Shown: one piece after another, positions 19,782 through 33,296 of the stretch | Numbering within the stretch: position 1 is the stretch's first letter | Layout of the letters: every line of letters starts with the position of its first letter | NCBI GenBank assembly: GCA_025602915.1 | Contig: JAHLJZ010000001.1 | Coordinates: forward strand, 682,001-746,000 | Length of the DNA: 64,000 nt | From: Paraphysoderma sedebokerense | Taxonomy: Eukaryota; Blastocladiomycota; Physodermatomycetes; Physodermatales; Physodermataceae | Reading direction: 5' to 3' | The notes under the pieces: model-generated | Seen by the model: only the letters and a program-made list of their open reading frames with translations | The model's database searches: none | What the model was told of the DNA's origin: nothing | Position numbers and translations under genes: made by a program

Positions 19782-22700
19782 ATGAGAACCAGACGAAAAA
19801 GAACAGATATCGACTACTCCGATTATGCTGATTTGAGTGACCCGGGAGATTCCCCGTCTCTGGCATCCGATATCACGGATGCAAGCGAACAGTCTTCCAG
19901 GTCTTCCAGATACTCGAAACGACTCAGGTTGGCCGACGACAATGCCGAGTCCGACCAAGAAGTGGATGATTCAAGGCCCGGTACTCCCGTTAAGATCGTT
20001 ATTGAAGATGAAATGGAGCCCTTGCCTGAGGATGAAGATGGTACGTTTATGTCGGATAAATAAGAATTATCATTAGCAAAACAAAACAGATAATTATGGA
20101 ATAGACTAAATTTCCATTTCGCGAGCCTCCTTACTCTTTGGGGCAGCTATGGTCCCATTGATATCGCCTATTACATCAACTATTGACATTTATGTTGTCG
20201 TATCTTTTCATCGTTTCAACTTACAGAACGATACTTGCGTACAACTTCTAAAATCGCATATATTTCTTATTTCTGCGACATCTTCCGATTTCTGCTTGAA
20301 TTGCAACGGTTTACGGCGGAGGAAGTCGAAAAGGAGTTGCTCAGGGTTGAAGAATCCATCCTAATCGCGGATATTTTCATCAAACTCCTTGATCAATTTC
20401 CAAAGAATAAGATAGTGAGATACGTCAGGTTCGTCCGATTTATCGGGCAACGGCTTCCCCTAAAAGGCTACTGACAATATTCTCTTCGGTACTCTTAATC
20501 TGTGTCGATGTCACTATTCTCACTCATTGCACTCCGACATCCGTACCAGTTTATCCAATTGGGAAGATGTCCTGCGGTATCACTGTTCTAGGCGTAATAT
20601 CGACTTGTTCCCTCCCGAAATGCGATATTTCGACTTAGATATCCAAGCAAAGGTATGCCAATGAACTAAATGTTTGATGAGATCTTAGCATGGTCTAACG
20701 AAGTATCCCATTATCGAAAAAGGTTGAACTGATTGTCATGGTTTGCGACTGGGTATTTGAATATAAATCGGATTACATTTTTGAGTTAAATATGGATCCC
20801 AATATTCTGGTATGTTGTGTTAATGGATTTAAGTACATCACTGGTCTAAATATCGATTGGTTCCAGCGGGTCGTACCTTTGGGTCAAGATAACGAAGACA
20901 CCAATTATTGGTATTTCAATGGTATTAGTGATTTCTTCGGTATCGCTTACTTCGGTGTTAGCTGGTAATTTACTGTCTCTGATATGTAGACACTCGTTTA
21001 TACATCGAACGGACTATGGTTCCACCGAATGATGAAGTGACCTCCCAGGAGTCTGAATGGCGATTGGTTAGTTTTCCTCTAGCTGTACATGATTGGATTG
21101 AAAATTAATTTTATATGTTAAGCTCTGTTCAACCTCATCGGAGTGGAAGCAGATTCTGGAGAGATTAGAAACGTCGCGACACAAGTCAGATAAGAAGCTT
21201 CTCAAAAACTTCCTTCCTGTGGCAGAAGATGTGATTTCAAAGCTAGAGGTAATATAGGTTGTGCATGTGAAATGACAGGAGCAAGTTTTTAATCAATGAT
21301 TTTCTAATACTAACAGAGAGTCGAGAAAGACTTGGCAAAAAAAGAATATTTTGCCCTGCTACCCAAGAAAAGGTCCTCCAGGATCGCTGAAAAGGTAATT
21401 TAAGGTTGTCAGCTTCTGTTACGTTCATTAGTTAACCGTTTGTTTGGCTGTATAGGAAGAGGAACGTCGACACGAAGAATTGAGGCGACGCGAAGAGGAG
21501 GTCGCGGCCATCAAATTGGCGGAAGAAAGAAAGAAGGAGGAGGAAGAACGCAGACGACAAGAATTGGAGGAAAGACGCCAGAGGGTCTGTTCGTTGCCTT
21601 TGATATTTGTGCCTTTACGTTTGTCTGATTTTTTAACAGGAGGAAGTTGCACGAGCCGAGAGGGAGCGTTTGGAGAAAGAAGCGGAAGAAGTTAGAAAAG
21701 CGGTTAGCTGTCATTTCTTTGTGCACGAAAGCTGAATATTTTCATACAGCTAACATGTTTGTCTAGGAACGCAAGTTTAATTATGAATTGAAGGAGTTAC
21801 GTCGATCGGATCCAGAATGGTGGCAAAGCTTATCGACGAAGCAGTTGGTTGATAATCACGGCCGCGTCATCGATTATACAAATGGAAAATGGAAATATGT
21901 AAAATTAGAGAATCTTCGGTTTGCCAAGAATATGTCCGAGCTAGAAATGGATATGGCGTGGAAGCACCAGTGTCGAGAAATTATTCAATCATTGAAGGCT
22001 CATCCAAGCAGCTAGTGCGTTTGTTCCTTCTTCGTATAGCAGCCGTTGACGCAGTGGGACTAATTCTTTATAGCCCATTTCACGAACCCGTCGATGCTGA
22101 CGCGCTAGGAATTCCTGAATATCACGATATTATCACCGATCCGATGGACTTGTCTACGATTTACCGAAATCTTATGTTAGATGATTACAAATTGCTAGAA
22201 GACTTCCATTCTCACATGGTGCTTATGTTTCGCAATGCCCACACCTTCAATCATCCGAAAAGTGAAATCGTGTCTATGACAAAAGATTGCGAATGGATTT
22301 ACATCCAAAAGCTGGCAGAGTTGGATCTATTAGATTTGTCTTGTATCGAAGCAAAAGCGGGACGAAATAGAAGGAAGGTTGTCCCTGATCTTTCTCAAAT
22401 TTTAGCGAATGAGGCACAGGACGATGAAGACGGTTTTGGAGCTGATGAAGATTACGAAGAAGCGATTGATATCACTGGAATGGAAGACGACACGGATGCC
22501 GAAATTTCGGAAGATGACAGTGACAGTGATTACGATTCTGATGAAGAGAGAAAAGGCTCAAAGAAATCTTCAAAACGGTCGCGGGCGTCATCAACTTCTT
22601 CAAGGCCTAGTAAACGTCAAAACATTCACACAGAACCCGTCATCGATGCTAAACCCTTGGTTACTACTGACCGCCTACTCGTCCCTCAGCAAACTACCAT

Positions 22701-23394
22701 TCCTTATATTCCTTACTTCTCACAACTTCGTCCATACGCACCGTCTTTCGCTCATACTAGCGGTCATCGAGCAGGCCATTACATGCCTGCAAATCAGGTG
22801 TTTTCACAACCGCCTCCATCCTATCCAAGATTGAACCAGCGACAGTCGGACACTTATAATCGTTATAACGTTCCTCCCCCGATGAAGCCTGTTGCTTCCG
22901 CCCCATATCCTTCATCGGCACCTCAGTCTATTCCTCGGTACAGTTATCCACCTCTTCCATCTCAGCCCCAGACTTCCCAATCCTACCGATCAGAATACCT
23001 CAGTGCACAAAGGCCGCTCTACTTCCAAGCACCTCATCCTTCCAACCTCCGAACCCTGTCAGGTACTCCGAACAATCCACCTCCGGCAGCTTACTTTCCG
23101 CATTACTCACGACCAGTCATGGCCAGACCACAACCACCGCCAATATCAAATACACAACTTCCTGTGCCGCAATTTCCGTCGACAAACGGGTTCCCTACTC
23201 AATTGCCCAGTCTTCCACCTCCTTCAAATTTAGTCAGTCATCCAATGTTACCCCGGGCATCTCAACCACCTCCGCAATATTTACCCCCTACTTCAATGTT
23301 GATGACCCAAATACCACCCCCTACATCGTCCGTTGAGTTTACCACAGCTCGCCTACCACCGCCTGTGGTAGAAGCGTCCCGAAACGGATCATGA
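19782..23394 (+). CDS. CECR2-like DDT/bromodomain chromatin protein
   Basis: This is a multi-exon gene whose first exons are 19782-20040, 20227-20428 and 20550-20652. The N-terminus is acidic. It is followed by a DDT-like region (YISYFCDIFRFLLELQRFTAEEVEKEL) and a segment matching CECR2 (VPLGQDNEDTNYWYFNGTRLY). A charged Glu/Arg coiled coil (about 21460-21760) comes next, then a bromodomain entered by splicing from AHPSS to YPFHEPVD. The bromodomain shows PEYHDIITDPMDLSTIY and the acetyl-lysine Asn in FRNAHTFN. The tail is acidic, basic and then Pro-rich (about 22500-23394). In animals CECR2 is the regulatory partner of ISWI ATPases in the CERF remodeller. Domain order and the PLGxDNxxxxYWYF block support orthology, while the remodelling role is inferred. 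Confidence 0.82.
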
Positions 23395-23656
23395 TGTGTA
23401 CTGTGTATCGTTTCATGTAGATGTTAAAAGGACATAATTATCAAAAGTGACATACATATTTTTATTTTAAGTATCAATTTTGAATTTGTATCATACCATG
23501 AAGAGGTCTTTTTAAATTAAATATAATTGATGTGTGGCTGAATAATTGTTTTAGAATTGCAAATCCACACGTCCCTTCTTTCCCGGAGGTATTGCCTCAA
23601 CTCCAACTGGTTAATTCTTCGACTTGACTTAAACCCGTCGATTCAGATTACTCATT

Positions 23657-24796
23657 ATGCCCGCACCCAAAATTGCACCTTCTTTACTGTCCGGTGACTT
23701 TGCAAAGTTAGCTGATGAATGCAATAGAATGTTGGAATTGGGGGCTGACTATTTGCATATGGGTTTGTGCTCCATCATAACAGTCCGGCCAGATTCATGC
23801 GAGGTTTCGAACTGACAATCTTAATTTTATTTAATCAGATGTTATGGATGGGTATGTTCTATTGCGAGCTCTTTCTTTGATTATGAATATTGAATATCAA
23901 TACTTGTGTCCGGCAACGAACTCAGGCATTTCGTCCCAAATTTGACCCTCGGCGCCCCAATTATTAAATCTTTAAGAAAACATACCAAAGGATTTTTGGG
24001 TTTGTTGCACCAATGGCTATTTCTTGTAAATAGGTGGAGCTATGAAACTAACGTCACTGTACTTCACTCATAGATTGTCATTTGATGGTTTCTCACCCCG
24101 AACAGGTTTGCTATTTGTAATTGCGTATTGAAGTTGCCCGGGCCATTGGTTTTGGAAACTAAATATATCAAAATATATCAATCTTTTCTTGGTTGTTTAC
24201 TTTGTAATTGAAGTGGGTTAATGATTTTGCGAATGCAGGAGCTGACGGATTCACTTTTCATATTGAAGCAACTAGTATGTATTTCCCGCCAATATACAAT
24301 TTGTTCTGTGTTACTAACCATTTCGGCTATCTGATACGATAATTTACATCATCTCAATCTTTATGGCCCCTTTTTGTTCGTTTACTCTTGATCCTTTGAT
24401 TTTGCATTCCCAGACGACCCAACAAAACTGATTAACGAAATTAAATCAAAAAATATGCGAGTCGGCATTGCCTTGAAGCCAGGAACTCCAGTTGAAAGCG
24501 TTTTTCCTTATGTTCCTCACGTAGATATGATTCTTGTCATGACTGTGGAGCCAGGTTTTGGTGGTCAAAAGTTCATGGACTCGTGTGTGGAAAAAGTAGC
24601 AAAATTGAGAGCCAAGTTCCCTGACGTGGATATTCAAGTTGATGGTGGACTGTCGCTGGAAACCATAGATAGGGCCGCACAAGCAGGAGCAAACGTCATT
24701 GTTGCGGGGAGTAGTATCTTCGGGTCGAAAGATCCCAAATTTGTTATAGATGCACTCAGAAGAAGCGTAGCAACAAAGGGGACTCCTGTGAACTAA
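23657..24796 (+). CDS. RPE1: Ribulose-phosphate 3-epimerase
   Basis: This enzyme interconverts ribulose-5-phosphate and xylulose-5-phosphate in the pentose phosphate pathway. The TIM-barrel motifs are in order: [31 protein letters not shown] (His and Asp metal ligands), CHLMVSHPEQ, GALKPG-like VGIALKPGTP, VEPGFGGQKF and VDGGLS. The start is MPAPKIAPSLL at 23657 and the stop is TAA at 24794-24796. It is intron-rich; the DVMDG segment is carried by a 13-nt exon (23839-23851). It converges with LRGUK at a 25-bp gap. Its product, through erythrose-4-phosphate chemistry, is upstream of the DAHP synthase encoded at 27-28.5 kb, but the genes are not co-oriented. Confidence 0.95.
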
Positions 24797-24821
24797 ACTG
24801 GGTTATAAATATATATTTACA

Positions 24822-26966
24822 TTAATCGATCACTTCTTCTTGTTTCATGTAGTCATCCCAGTACTTCTTCAGAACTGAATTCTTCAACGCTTCATAACAA
24901 GTACTCAAATCATCATTGTAAATAATTTCTTCGACTTCGCCAATCTCTTGCTCATCTAGCCTGTTAGGGTTCGAACTTCGCAAGTACTCGATAAAGATAT
25001 CTTTGTACATTCCATTTTTCACTGCAGCTCCGCTATGCACCCCATCTAACTTATTACATTCTCCAACGACGCTGCTTTTACCGAACTCTATCTGATCAAA
25101 AGCTCTCTGGGAAGCATCTTCAATCCTCTTTCGTTCAAGGGCAAGTGGAGGCACCTTGTCATCGTCTGAGGGTACTTGGTTCATCTGAAATTGAATTCGT
25201 TTGTGCGGAAGGGATTGTGAAGAGACAATGAAAATAAAACGAGGCTCCAGCCCTAATTGCTTCAACGATATCATTTCCTAAACGTGTATACATGCCAAAT
25301 TAATTGATCATGCGAGAGGATGTTTTTGTGATTCTTTGCTTACCTCAATTTCAACATCCATAATGCATACTTTCCCTTGGACCATAACTTTCATGATAGA
25401 CTCATAACTAGTCGCATATTTTTTACCCCCTCTCATAAAAGCTCGCGCCATCTTTCCTTGGTTTATCAACTCATCTATTTCTTGTTCGTTCACGAAGTAG
25501 TAATCTATTCTGTTCTGTTCTCCTGGACGCGCTTTTCTATTCGTGTGTGATACAGCTTTTCCGAAAATGTGAGGAAACTCGGCCAGGAGTTTGAGGGCTA
25601 ACTCCTCAGGTTTCGATGAAGATGGCCCGATAAGTATAAGAGGTCTGAGTCGGCGGATTTTTAAAGAGCATTGGGGTAATACTGTCACCGCATATTCTTC
25701 AGTTTCCTTTTGGACATCCGCATTATGCGTTAAAGCTTTGACGACTGAGTCGGGAGCATCAAATTGATTGATTGCTGCTACTTTCTCCTCCGGAGAAACG
25801 GGAAGACAGTCCAAGATTGTTAGCTGCCGCAGATGGAAAACCACAGCTAGTCGATAATCCTTCTCCTGGCACATTGGGTTCGATTGAAGATTAAGGTTTC
25901 GCAATTGTGGAATATTTGATTTCAAAACTTGAATATTGGTTAAATTCGCTATGAAATTTGCTTCCAAATCGATGGTTGCTAAATTCGGATGTTGTGATAA
26001 GCCTGAAATTGTTGCAATTTCATTGTGCGAAAGTCGAAGTTCTTCCAACTGAGTCAATGTAGCAATATTTTCAATATCGCGAATGCGATTCCGGCGCTAC
26101 ATGTATATTAAAGACTGAATCAATATTGAAGAATCTTATGCAGAATTTACGTTATTCCCCTACCAGATCTAACATTCTGAGAGGCATCCTGTCGAGTCCT
26201 TCAATCTTTGAAATTCCGTTACCTACTAAACTGAGATGAGTCAAGTATTTGCAATCAATCAAGCCGTCAATCCGCTTTATTAAGTTATCTGAATGCGAAG
26301 AATGTAAGTACCAGCTCGGGAGGACGCGGACGTAAGGTGGACAAAGTAGCAAGAGATACAGTACAATCTAAGCATAGTCGTCTCAAAAATCGATGAACAC
26401 TGAGATCTCCGATGACGCTGATTTGATTACGAGACAAATCTACTTCTTGTAAATTTCCTGGAACAGGATGAAAGTCCAAAATTCGAGTCAGGTTGTTGTT
26501 TGACAGATCGACCGAGTGAAGATATTTTAAGTGCCGCAGAACCTGAACATCTGATTGATGAAAGCATGTTAGACGATGTCTGCTCTTCATGCAAAGCGTC
26601 ATAATGATGCTGGCATCGAAAAGAGACCTGTCAAGCTATTGCCGGGGATTTCTAATTCTTGAATATGGGGATACTTTTGGATAAAGTCGATACTGGTAAG
26701 GCCTGCATTCTAAACTATAGTCAGATCCTTAAGCAGCATTATATCGTTGAAGCCAATAATAATTTCACCGGAAGCGATAATTTTTTGAAAACTTCCTGCA
26801 TCCCATCAGTAGATAAACCCATTTTGCTGAGACCCTGCTGCAGTCGTTCAAGTGAAACATGAGAGTGTCGACTTAACTCTGCTTTATCGCGAATTCGAAA
26901 GGCTATAGGAACAAAATATGAATCGGTCGGTAATCCGGAGATAGTATCTTTTGAAAGGGCCGGCAT
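24822..26966 (-). CDS. Leucine-rich-repeat and guanylate-kinase-domain protein (LRGUK)
   Basis: The N-terminal part has SDS22-type leucine-rich repeats (LHSVDLSNNNLTRI, LQEVDLSRNQISVI, LTHLSLVGNGISKIEGL, LEELRLSHNEIATISGL). They end with an LRR cap (NPMCQEKDYRLAVVFHLRQLTILD) and EEKVAAINQFDAP, which is specific to LRGUK. A guanylate-kinase-like domain follows: LILIGPSSSKPEEL (the P-loop lacks the usual GK[ST]), SHTNRKARPGE and RIDYYFVNEQEI. The C-terminal exon (25274-24822) completes the fold. Animal LRGUK is needed for sperm flagellum and acroplaxome assembly, and the gene tracks with cilia. The diverged P-loop suggests a scaffold, not an active kinase. The first ATG of the frame at 26966 is used; an additional upstream exon cannot be excluded. 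Confidence 0.85.
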
Positions 26967-27172
26967 TGATTCAAGAGTGAAAGGAGAGAGAGCTGGTAAA
27001 GTCCGCTTGAGGGAAGCAAGCAGATGGGAAACGACGGACAACACTTCCAAAAACGGTGTTTTGAGATACACTTCAACACTTTAATAGCTTATAATAATAC
27101 AGTTGTTCGTGTGCTATTCCACATCGTACACACTCTCCAAGATATCACAGTTTTATTAGCATCTGCAGGACA

Positions 27173-28562
<1,390 letters not shown>

Positions 28563-28665
28563 TTTCTAGAAATTACCGAAGGCTAAGTCAGAGATAAACC
28601 GGGTAAACTGAGATTGAATGTTCCGCTGATGGACTTACGAGGGTTCCGAATTTGTTTACCCGACA

Positions 28666-28672
28666 TCACGTG
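28666..28672 (+). promoter_or_regulatory. E-box (TCACGTG) upstream of DAHP synthase
   Basis: A CACGTG core lies about 105 bp upstream of the DAHP synthase ATG (28562, minus strand), in the 176-bp gap after the carotenoid-oxygenase-like gene. In fungi Cbf1/bHLH sites often mark amino-acid biosynthesis genes, so the placement is plausible. Confidence 0.4.
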
Positions 28673-28738
28673 CCCTTTATTCTGCTGTTTTCATTGGCAT
28701 TGTCAACGGTAGATGGCTTAGATGCAGTCGCTAAGAAT

Positions 28739-30745
28739 TTATTCTTCGCATATATGTTCATCATCCTTCACAAAATCACCACTACCAAATGATAGTGGTA
28801 TTATGTCAGGTAGTTGGATTTTACACATAACGCACATGGTTTCACCATTGATGAACAATGCCTCGGATCTTGCGATTATACTGTTTAGTACGACAGCTAC
28901 AAATACGACGTCCTCTTCCTTTGTTCCAACATAGACTGGATTTAATTCTCCTGGGAAGCATCCTTCTTGACTCCAGGCCCCAACCCGAGATTTGGACTTT
29001 AAATCAACCTTCACAATGGTATTCCACCAAGACGAATCTTCTGACGATGCAAGACCCCAGCAATATCGAGTTTCTTTCCCTTGGAATTTTGGATTTATTG
29101 TCGGGAAATCAACTAATGACCATTAGACGAAAGTCAGCCCTGAAGAGCAGCAATCTGATTTTTCCGATCTGAGTCTTACGTACCTGAAAAATCACTTCGA
29201 TATGAAAACTCGGCGTCCGGAATATCGTCGTCGCTACAGTTCCAGACGTCTGGTGCTTCATCATCCAATCCGATTTCTCCAAACTCGGCACATGCAACTT
29301 TTAAACGCGAAAGGTGCGTCCGGACTATCATCCCTCCAGTTGGTACCTGTCTGTCAGAATTCAGGAGTTCTTCCATGTCAAAGAATTGTATTATTTCGGG
29401 GTCGGGATGACTACACAAAATGAAATCAGGTAAGTTACGAATGTGGGGAAGAAAGCTTTCGTACGCACATCGTTGCATCAATAAAGATGGAATCATCATC
29501 TTCGGTTTCCCATGCATTAATAATATGCCAAATAAAACCTTCCTGACCCAAAAACACTGCCACCACTTCCCGTGACTCTACGTTCACGACGACCCAACGA
29601 ATTTTTTCTTCGCTCCACCGCGCTCGTTCCAATAACCCGCCGCGCCTGACTGTACCCAAGGCCCCTAAATGAAGTGTGAAGTCATGCAAAGGTAAGATAA
29701 CATAGTTATCAGTGACAGCAATTGCATGGAGGAAGATAGGAAGAGCCTTAAACTGGGCCAGAACATTGCCTACTGGCGAAGGCGAGTCAAGAATCGATGT
29801 TGAACCGGAAATAGGCAATGAAAAAACCGTAAATAAAGCTTTGTTCGTCAAAGGCGACGTATTAATGATTACATTTACAAGAGTATTTTGACGTTTATCC
29901 ACGTAAGGTCTGGAAGCGCAAAGAGTTCCTTTCATAGTTCATAAAAAAGTTAAGACACTATTCATGAAATTAACTTAATCGCTATGATGCATACCTTTTA
30001 CTTCGTCATTCAATGCTGTGAAAGAAAACACCCGAACAGGATCAAGGGATATTTCATCGCATTCTTGCAATAAATTCATATTGGAATAAGTGGCCAGCTT
30101 TCGTTTTTCCCGGAAATTGAAGCTAGTTGGAAACGTGTCTTCTCCGTTTTCATTGAGACACTCCCTTATTACTACCACTCCATTTCTGGCGGCTATTCCT
30201 GACGCAAGCTCCTCATCAAATCGATCGACGACGAATGGTCTTTCAATCAACCGTTGATCGTCAGCAATCCCGGAATACCACCCCAAAAGAAATCTAGACG
30301 AATTCAACATTCGAGAAACAATATTGCGCTCACTCTCCTCGGACTCTGTGTCGAATGTGATACCATTCATGCACTCCTGATCTTCTATGAATTCTTCCAC
30401 GCCATTCGCGATGAACTTGCTTGTGTATACAAGACAGTTATCTCTCCCGCGAATGTGAATCCTAACTAGCATTGGTAATGCGTCGAACCAATGGCCCACT
30501 CTAAATGATTTTTTAGTACTGTCACTACCATCCGAAGGCAATGGAACTGAGAATTTCCCGCAGCAATTTAGATATAGCACCCCATTAATCGTTGAGGGTA
30601 CCCGTTGTGAGGATACTTCAATATGAGTGGCGTTTGGTCGCTCTATCCCATTCTGTAATCCAAGTCGGTATAGACTCTTTGTTGGCAAAGTGCTTTTATT
30701 CGTCGTGTTCCGAAAATCGGACGCCTTTGACGAGGTAATTGGCAT
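28739..30745 (-). CDS. Carotenoid cleavage oxygenase (RPE65/CCD) family protein, possibly catalytically altered
   Basis: The order of motifs is that of the family: NGVLYLNCCGKF, HWFDALPMLVRIHI (canonical HWFDG..LL), RPYVDKRQNTLVN, IFLHAIAVTDNYVILP, GFIWHIINAWE, INPKFQGKETRYCW, and near the C-terminus GELNPVYVGTKEEDVVFVAVVL with DIIPLSFGSGDF. Active members bind Fe(II) through four His. By alignment from memory, the second (FLHAIAVT) and third (WHIINAWE) are present. The first (usually ..AHPxxD, here SRPYVD) and fourth (usually GFHG, here SFGSGDF) appear replaced. This suggests a non-canonical or inactive member. The start ATG at 30745 is chosen; the frame opening at 30763 begins with a non-ATG codon. 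It is divergent from the coiled-coil gene. Confidence 0.8.
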
Positions 30746-30869
30746 TATAGTAGAACGAATCAAATCTTTATTTTTGGAAATCTAAATGTTACTTCGGGAT
30801 GAAATTAGTCGACCCCAATCGAAAAAGATTAACTAGGGGTGACACGGCGAAGGATATGAAATTGGTCGG

Positions 30870-30877
30870 TGACGTCA
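30870..30877. promoter_or_regulatory. CRE palindrome TGACGTCA in a divergent promoter
   Basis: A perfect CRE lies in the 273-bp gap between the carotenoid-oxygenase-like gene (-) and the coiled-coil gene (+). Confidence 0.45.
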
Positions 30878-31018
30878 CTATTCTTACTTCAGAATGAAGC
30901 TTGATCCTACTAAATTTCAATTCACTCTACAAATCTTTAACGTTCCCGTCGCTCGTTTCAACGCTCAAAAGATACTTACAGTTTGCGTCTTTGGTCGAAT
31001 CAATATTAGGAATCGACA

Positions 31019-33128
31019 ATGCTCAAAGCTCTTGGAATCAAAAAAGATAAACCGAAGAGATCGGTGGAAGTGACAACTTACATGCCGACGTCCGGTATGT
31101 TTATTAAGGATAATTCAGTCCTTTTATTGATTTTGGACATGGCTCACCGATACCTCTAGGCATACACCACGAAGAAATTCCTCCAAGCGAAGGGTCGTTG
31201 ACACCGACACCACTTCACAGCGCACCTGGCAGTCCTTCGTACTCTGACGCTCAAACTCGTGAATCGGTAACTTCGTTTGTCACAGCTCCCGATCAATCTG
31301 AGCACTCAATTTCGGAAAGATCTGAACCTCATTACCATGAGCAAGCTGGTCTCGGATCCAGAGACCACGGTCGCGGCTCGGAAGGAATGTCGCCGGAAAC
31401 ATCTCAGCCGTCATACCTTTCTGATGCTGCAGCCTTTGGACCCTATACCGGCCGCGAAAGGACTTTATCGCAAGAATCTACATACACGGAAACCCCATTA
31501 TCCGACTCTCCAATTCTTGGTCCCTTCACCACGCCTGGGCATGACCGCGTTCGATCGTCAGACTCCTTTGTTGTCCTCAATCCTGAAAATGGATCACCCA
31601 TGCAACCATTGTCATCATCTCCTTCTCCAGCCGAAACCAGAGCCAATGCCTCAACAGAGTTATCTCAGGAACACATCAAACCGGACTTGGTGGGTAATTT
31701 TGGAGAAAGAGTTGAACGCCCGTTACTAGAGGAGTCTTCAGAAGAATTATTTAGAGAAAATCAACGATTGAAACAGGATAGAGATTTACTCGCTCAACGA
31801 CTGGACGAAGTTGTCAAAGAGCGAGAGCAAATCTCGGCTCAGTCGATGCACGAACGGGACGATGTTCTCATTGAGACACAAAATTTGAAACAGACCAACG
31901 AAACTTTGAAGTTGAGATTAACTGAGATGGAAAGACAAAACGAGGAATTCAAATTACGGATGTCACAAGTAGAAAACGAGTATGAAAATGAATTGAAACT
32001 GTCTAGAGAAAATTATTCGAGACAAATTGGCCAAAAAGATTCGGAGATCCAGCAAATAGAAAGCATGATGAACGAAAGAAGCCTCGAGCAGGAAGATATA
32101 CAGAAGCAAATAGGCGAAAAGGATCAGACAGTTAATGCATTGGAAGTTAAATTAGGTGAGCTGCAGAAACGATGTCAACAATACGAAACGCAGATCGCAC
32201 AGTTAGAGTTGAGCGTGAACGAAGGAAGAGAGGAAGTCAACCGGCTAAAGACAGAATCCTCGAAATTACTGTCAGAACGGACGGACCTTGCCGGAGAATG
32301 TGCGTCTTTACGCCAACAATTGCAAGAGCTCCGAAATCGCCATGAAGGCCAAGTGCAACATTTACAAGCTGAAGTGGAACGACTCGCTGATATTGACCGA
32401 CAAAGTGAAACAGAGTTAAGTGAACTTCGGAAAGGAATTGATCAGTTGAAGGTTGTTTCCAGTGAAGCGGATGCTAGCAAAGGTCGCGTTCCTCCTCACA
32501 TGCAGGAATCGACCTTTCGAAACTTGCTTCGTTTGTTGGAAGAAGCACTCGATGACGAACAAGCCTTGTTAGATCGCATGAACCAACTACTGATCCTTCA
32601 AGACAACATGGCAAAATCATTGGAGCAGGTAGGAGAGCAATATACTGATCAACTCACTAAGTTGGATCGAATCTAACAAGGTAAACATAGGACGGCAAAC
32701 TCATGGCAGAAGTTGAAGAATTGAAAAAGGTAGCCGACGATCTGATGACAAGAAAGAAGGGCGACGAAGAAGTACGTAGAAGACTATTGAAGTTGGCTCA
32801 TGAAGCCGAAGCAGACCAGCTTCAGATGCTGGATTATATAGAACGTCTAGTTCGAGATAACGAAGAGCTAGTTCGATATAGTCAAACAGACACCGCTGGA
32901 ACTTCTGTTGAGGCACTACGTACCGATCTGGAAACCATTGAGAATGCATTAGAGCGCTCCGAAAAGGAAAAGTATTATCTTAAAATGAAAGTGGAAGAGT
33001 ACAACGACATCTTGGACAATTTTGAGTTCAAAATGAGAAACCTTCTGAGAGAGCGGGAAGATCTAATTAAGGAGAATAGCAGATTAAAGCATTCGGGTGA
33101 GGGCGAAGAGTTCGATGCATACTACTAA
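31019..33128 (+). CDS. Long coiled-coil protein, family not identified
   Basis: Three exons: a short first exon from the ATG at 31019 (MLKALGIKKDKPKRS), a large second exon starting at about 31160, and a last exon starting at about 32691. The first 180 residues are Ser/Pro/Thr-rich and probably disordered. From about residue 190 to the end the protein is an almost continuous heptad-type coiled coil rich in Glu, Gln, Lys and Leu (RENQRLKQDRDLLAQRLDEV and similar). A break near 465-480 coincides with the conserved-looking block TFRNLLRLLEEALDDEQALLDRMNQLL. No GRIP, TMF or motor domain is recognisable. A scaffold or Golgi/vesicle tether role would be a guess. About 680 residues. Confidence 0.7.
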
Positions 33129-33296
33129 GAACGGCAACCATGTTGCGAGGCTAATGTCATGAATCATGTACATAAATGGAACTTTTAATTTCTTAACTCG
33201 GGACTTCTGTACTATCCGGCAATAAAAGATGACGGACGCCTTGTATAGATTATACACATAATTTTCGGATGGCAACCAAGTCACCGAATCCTTCAC

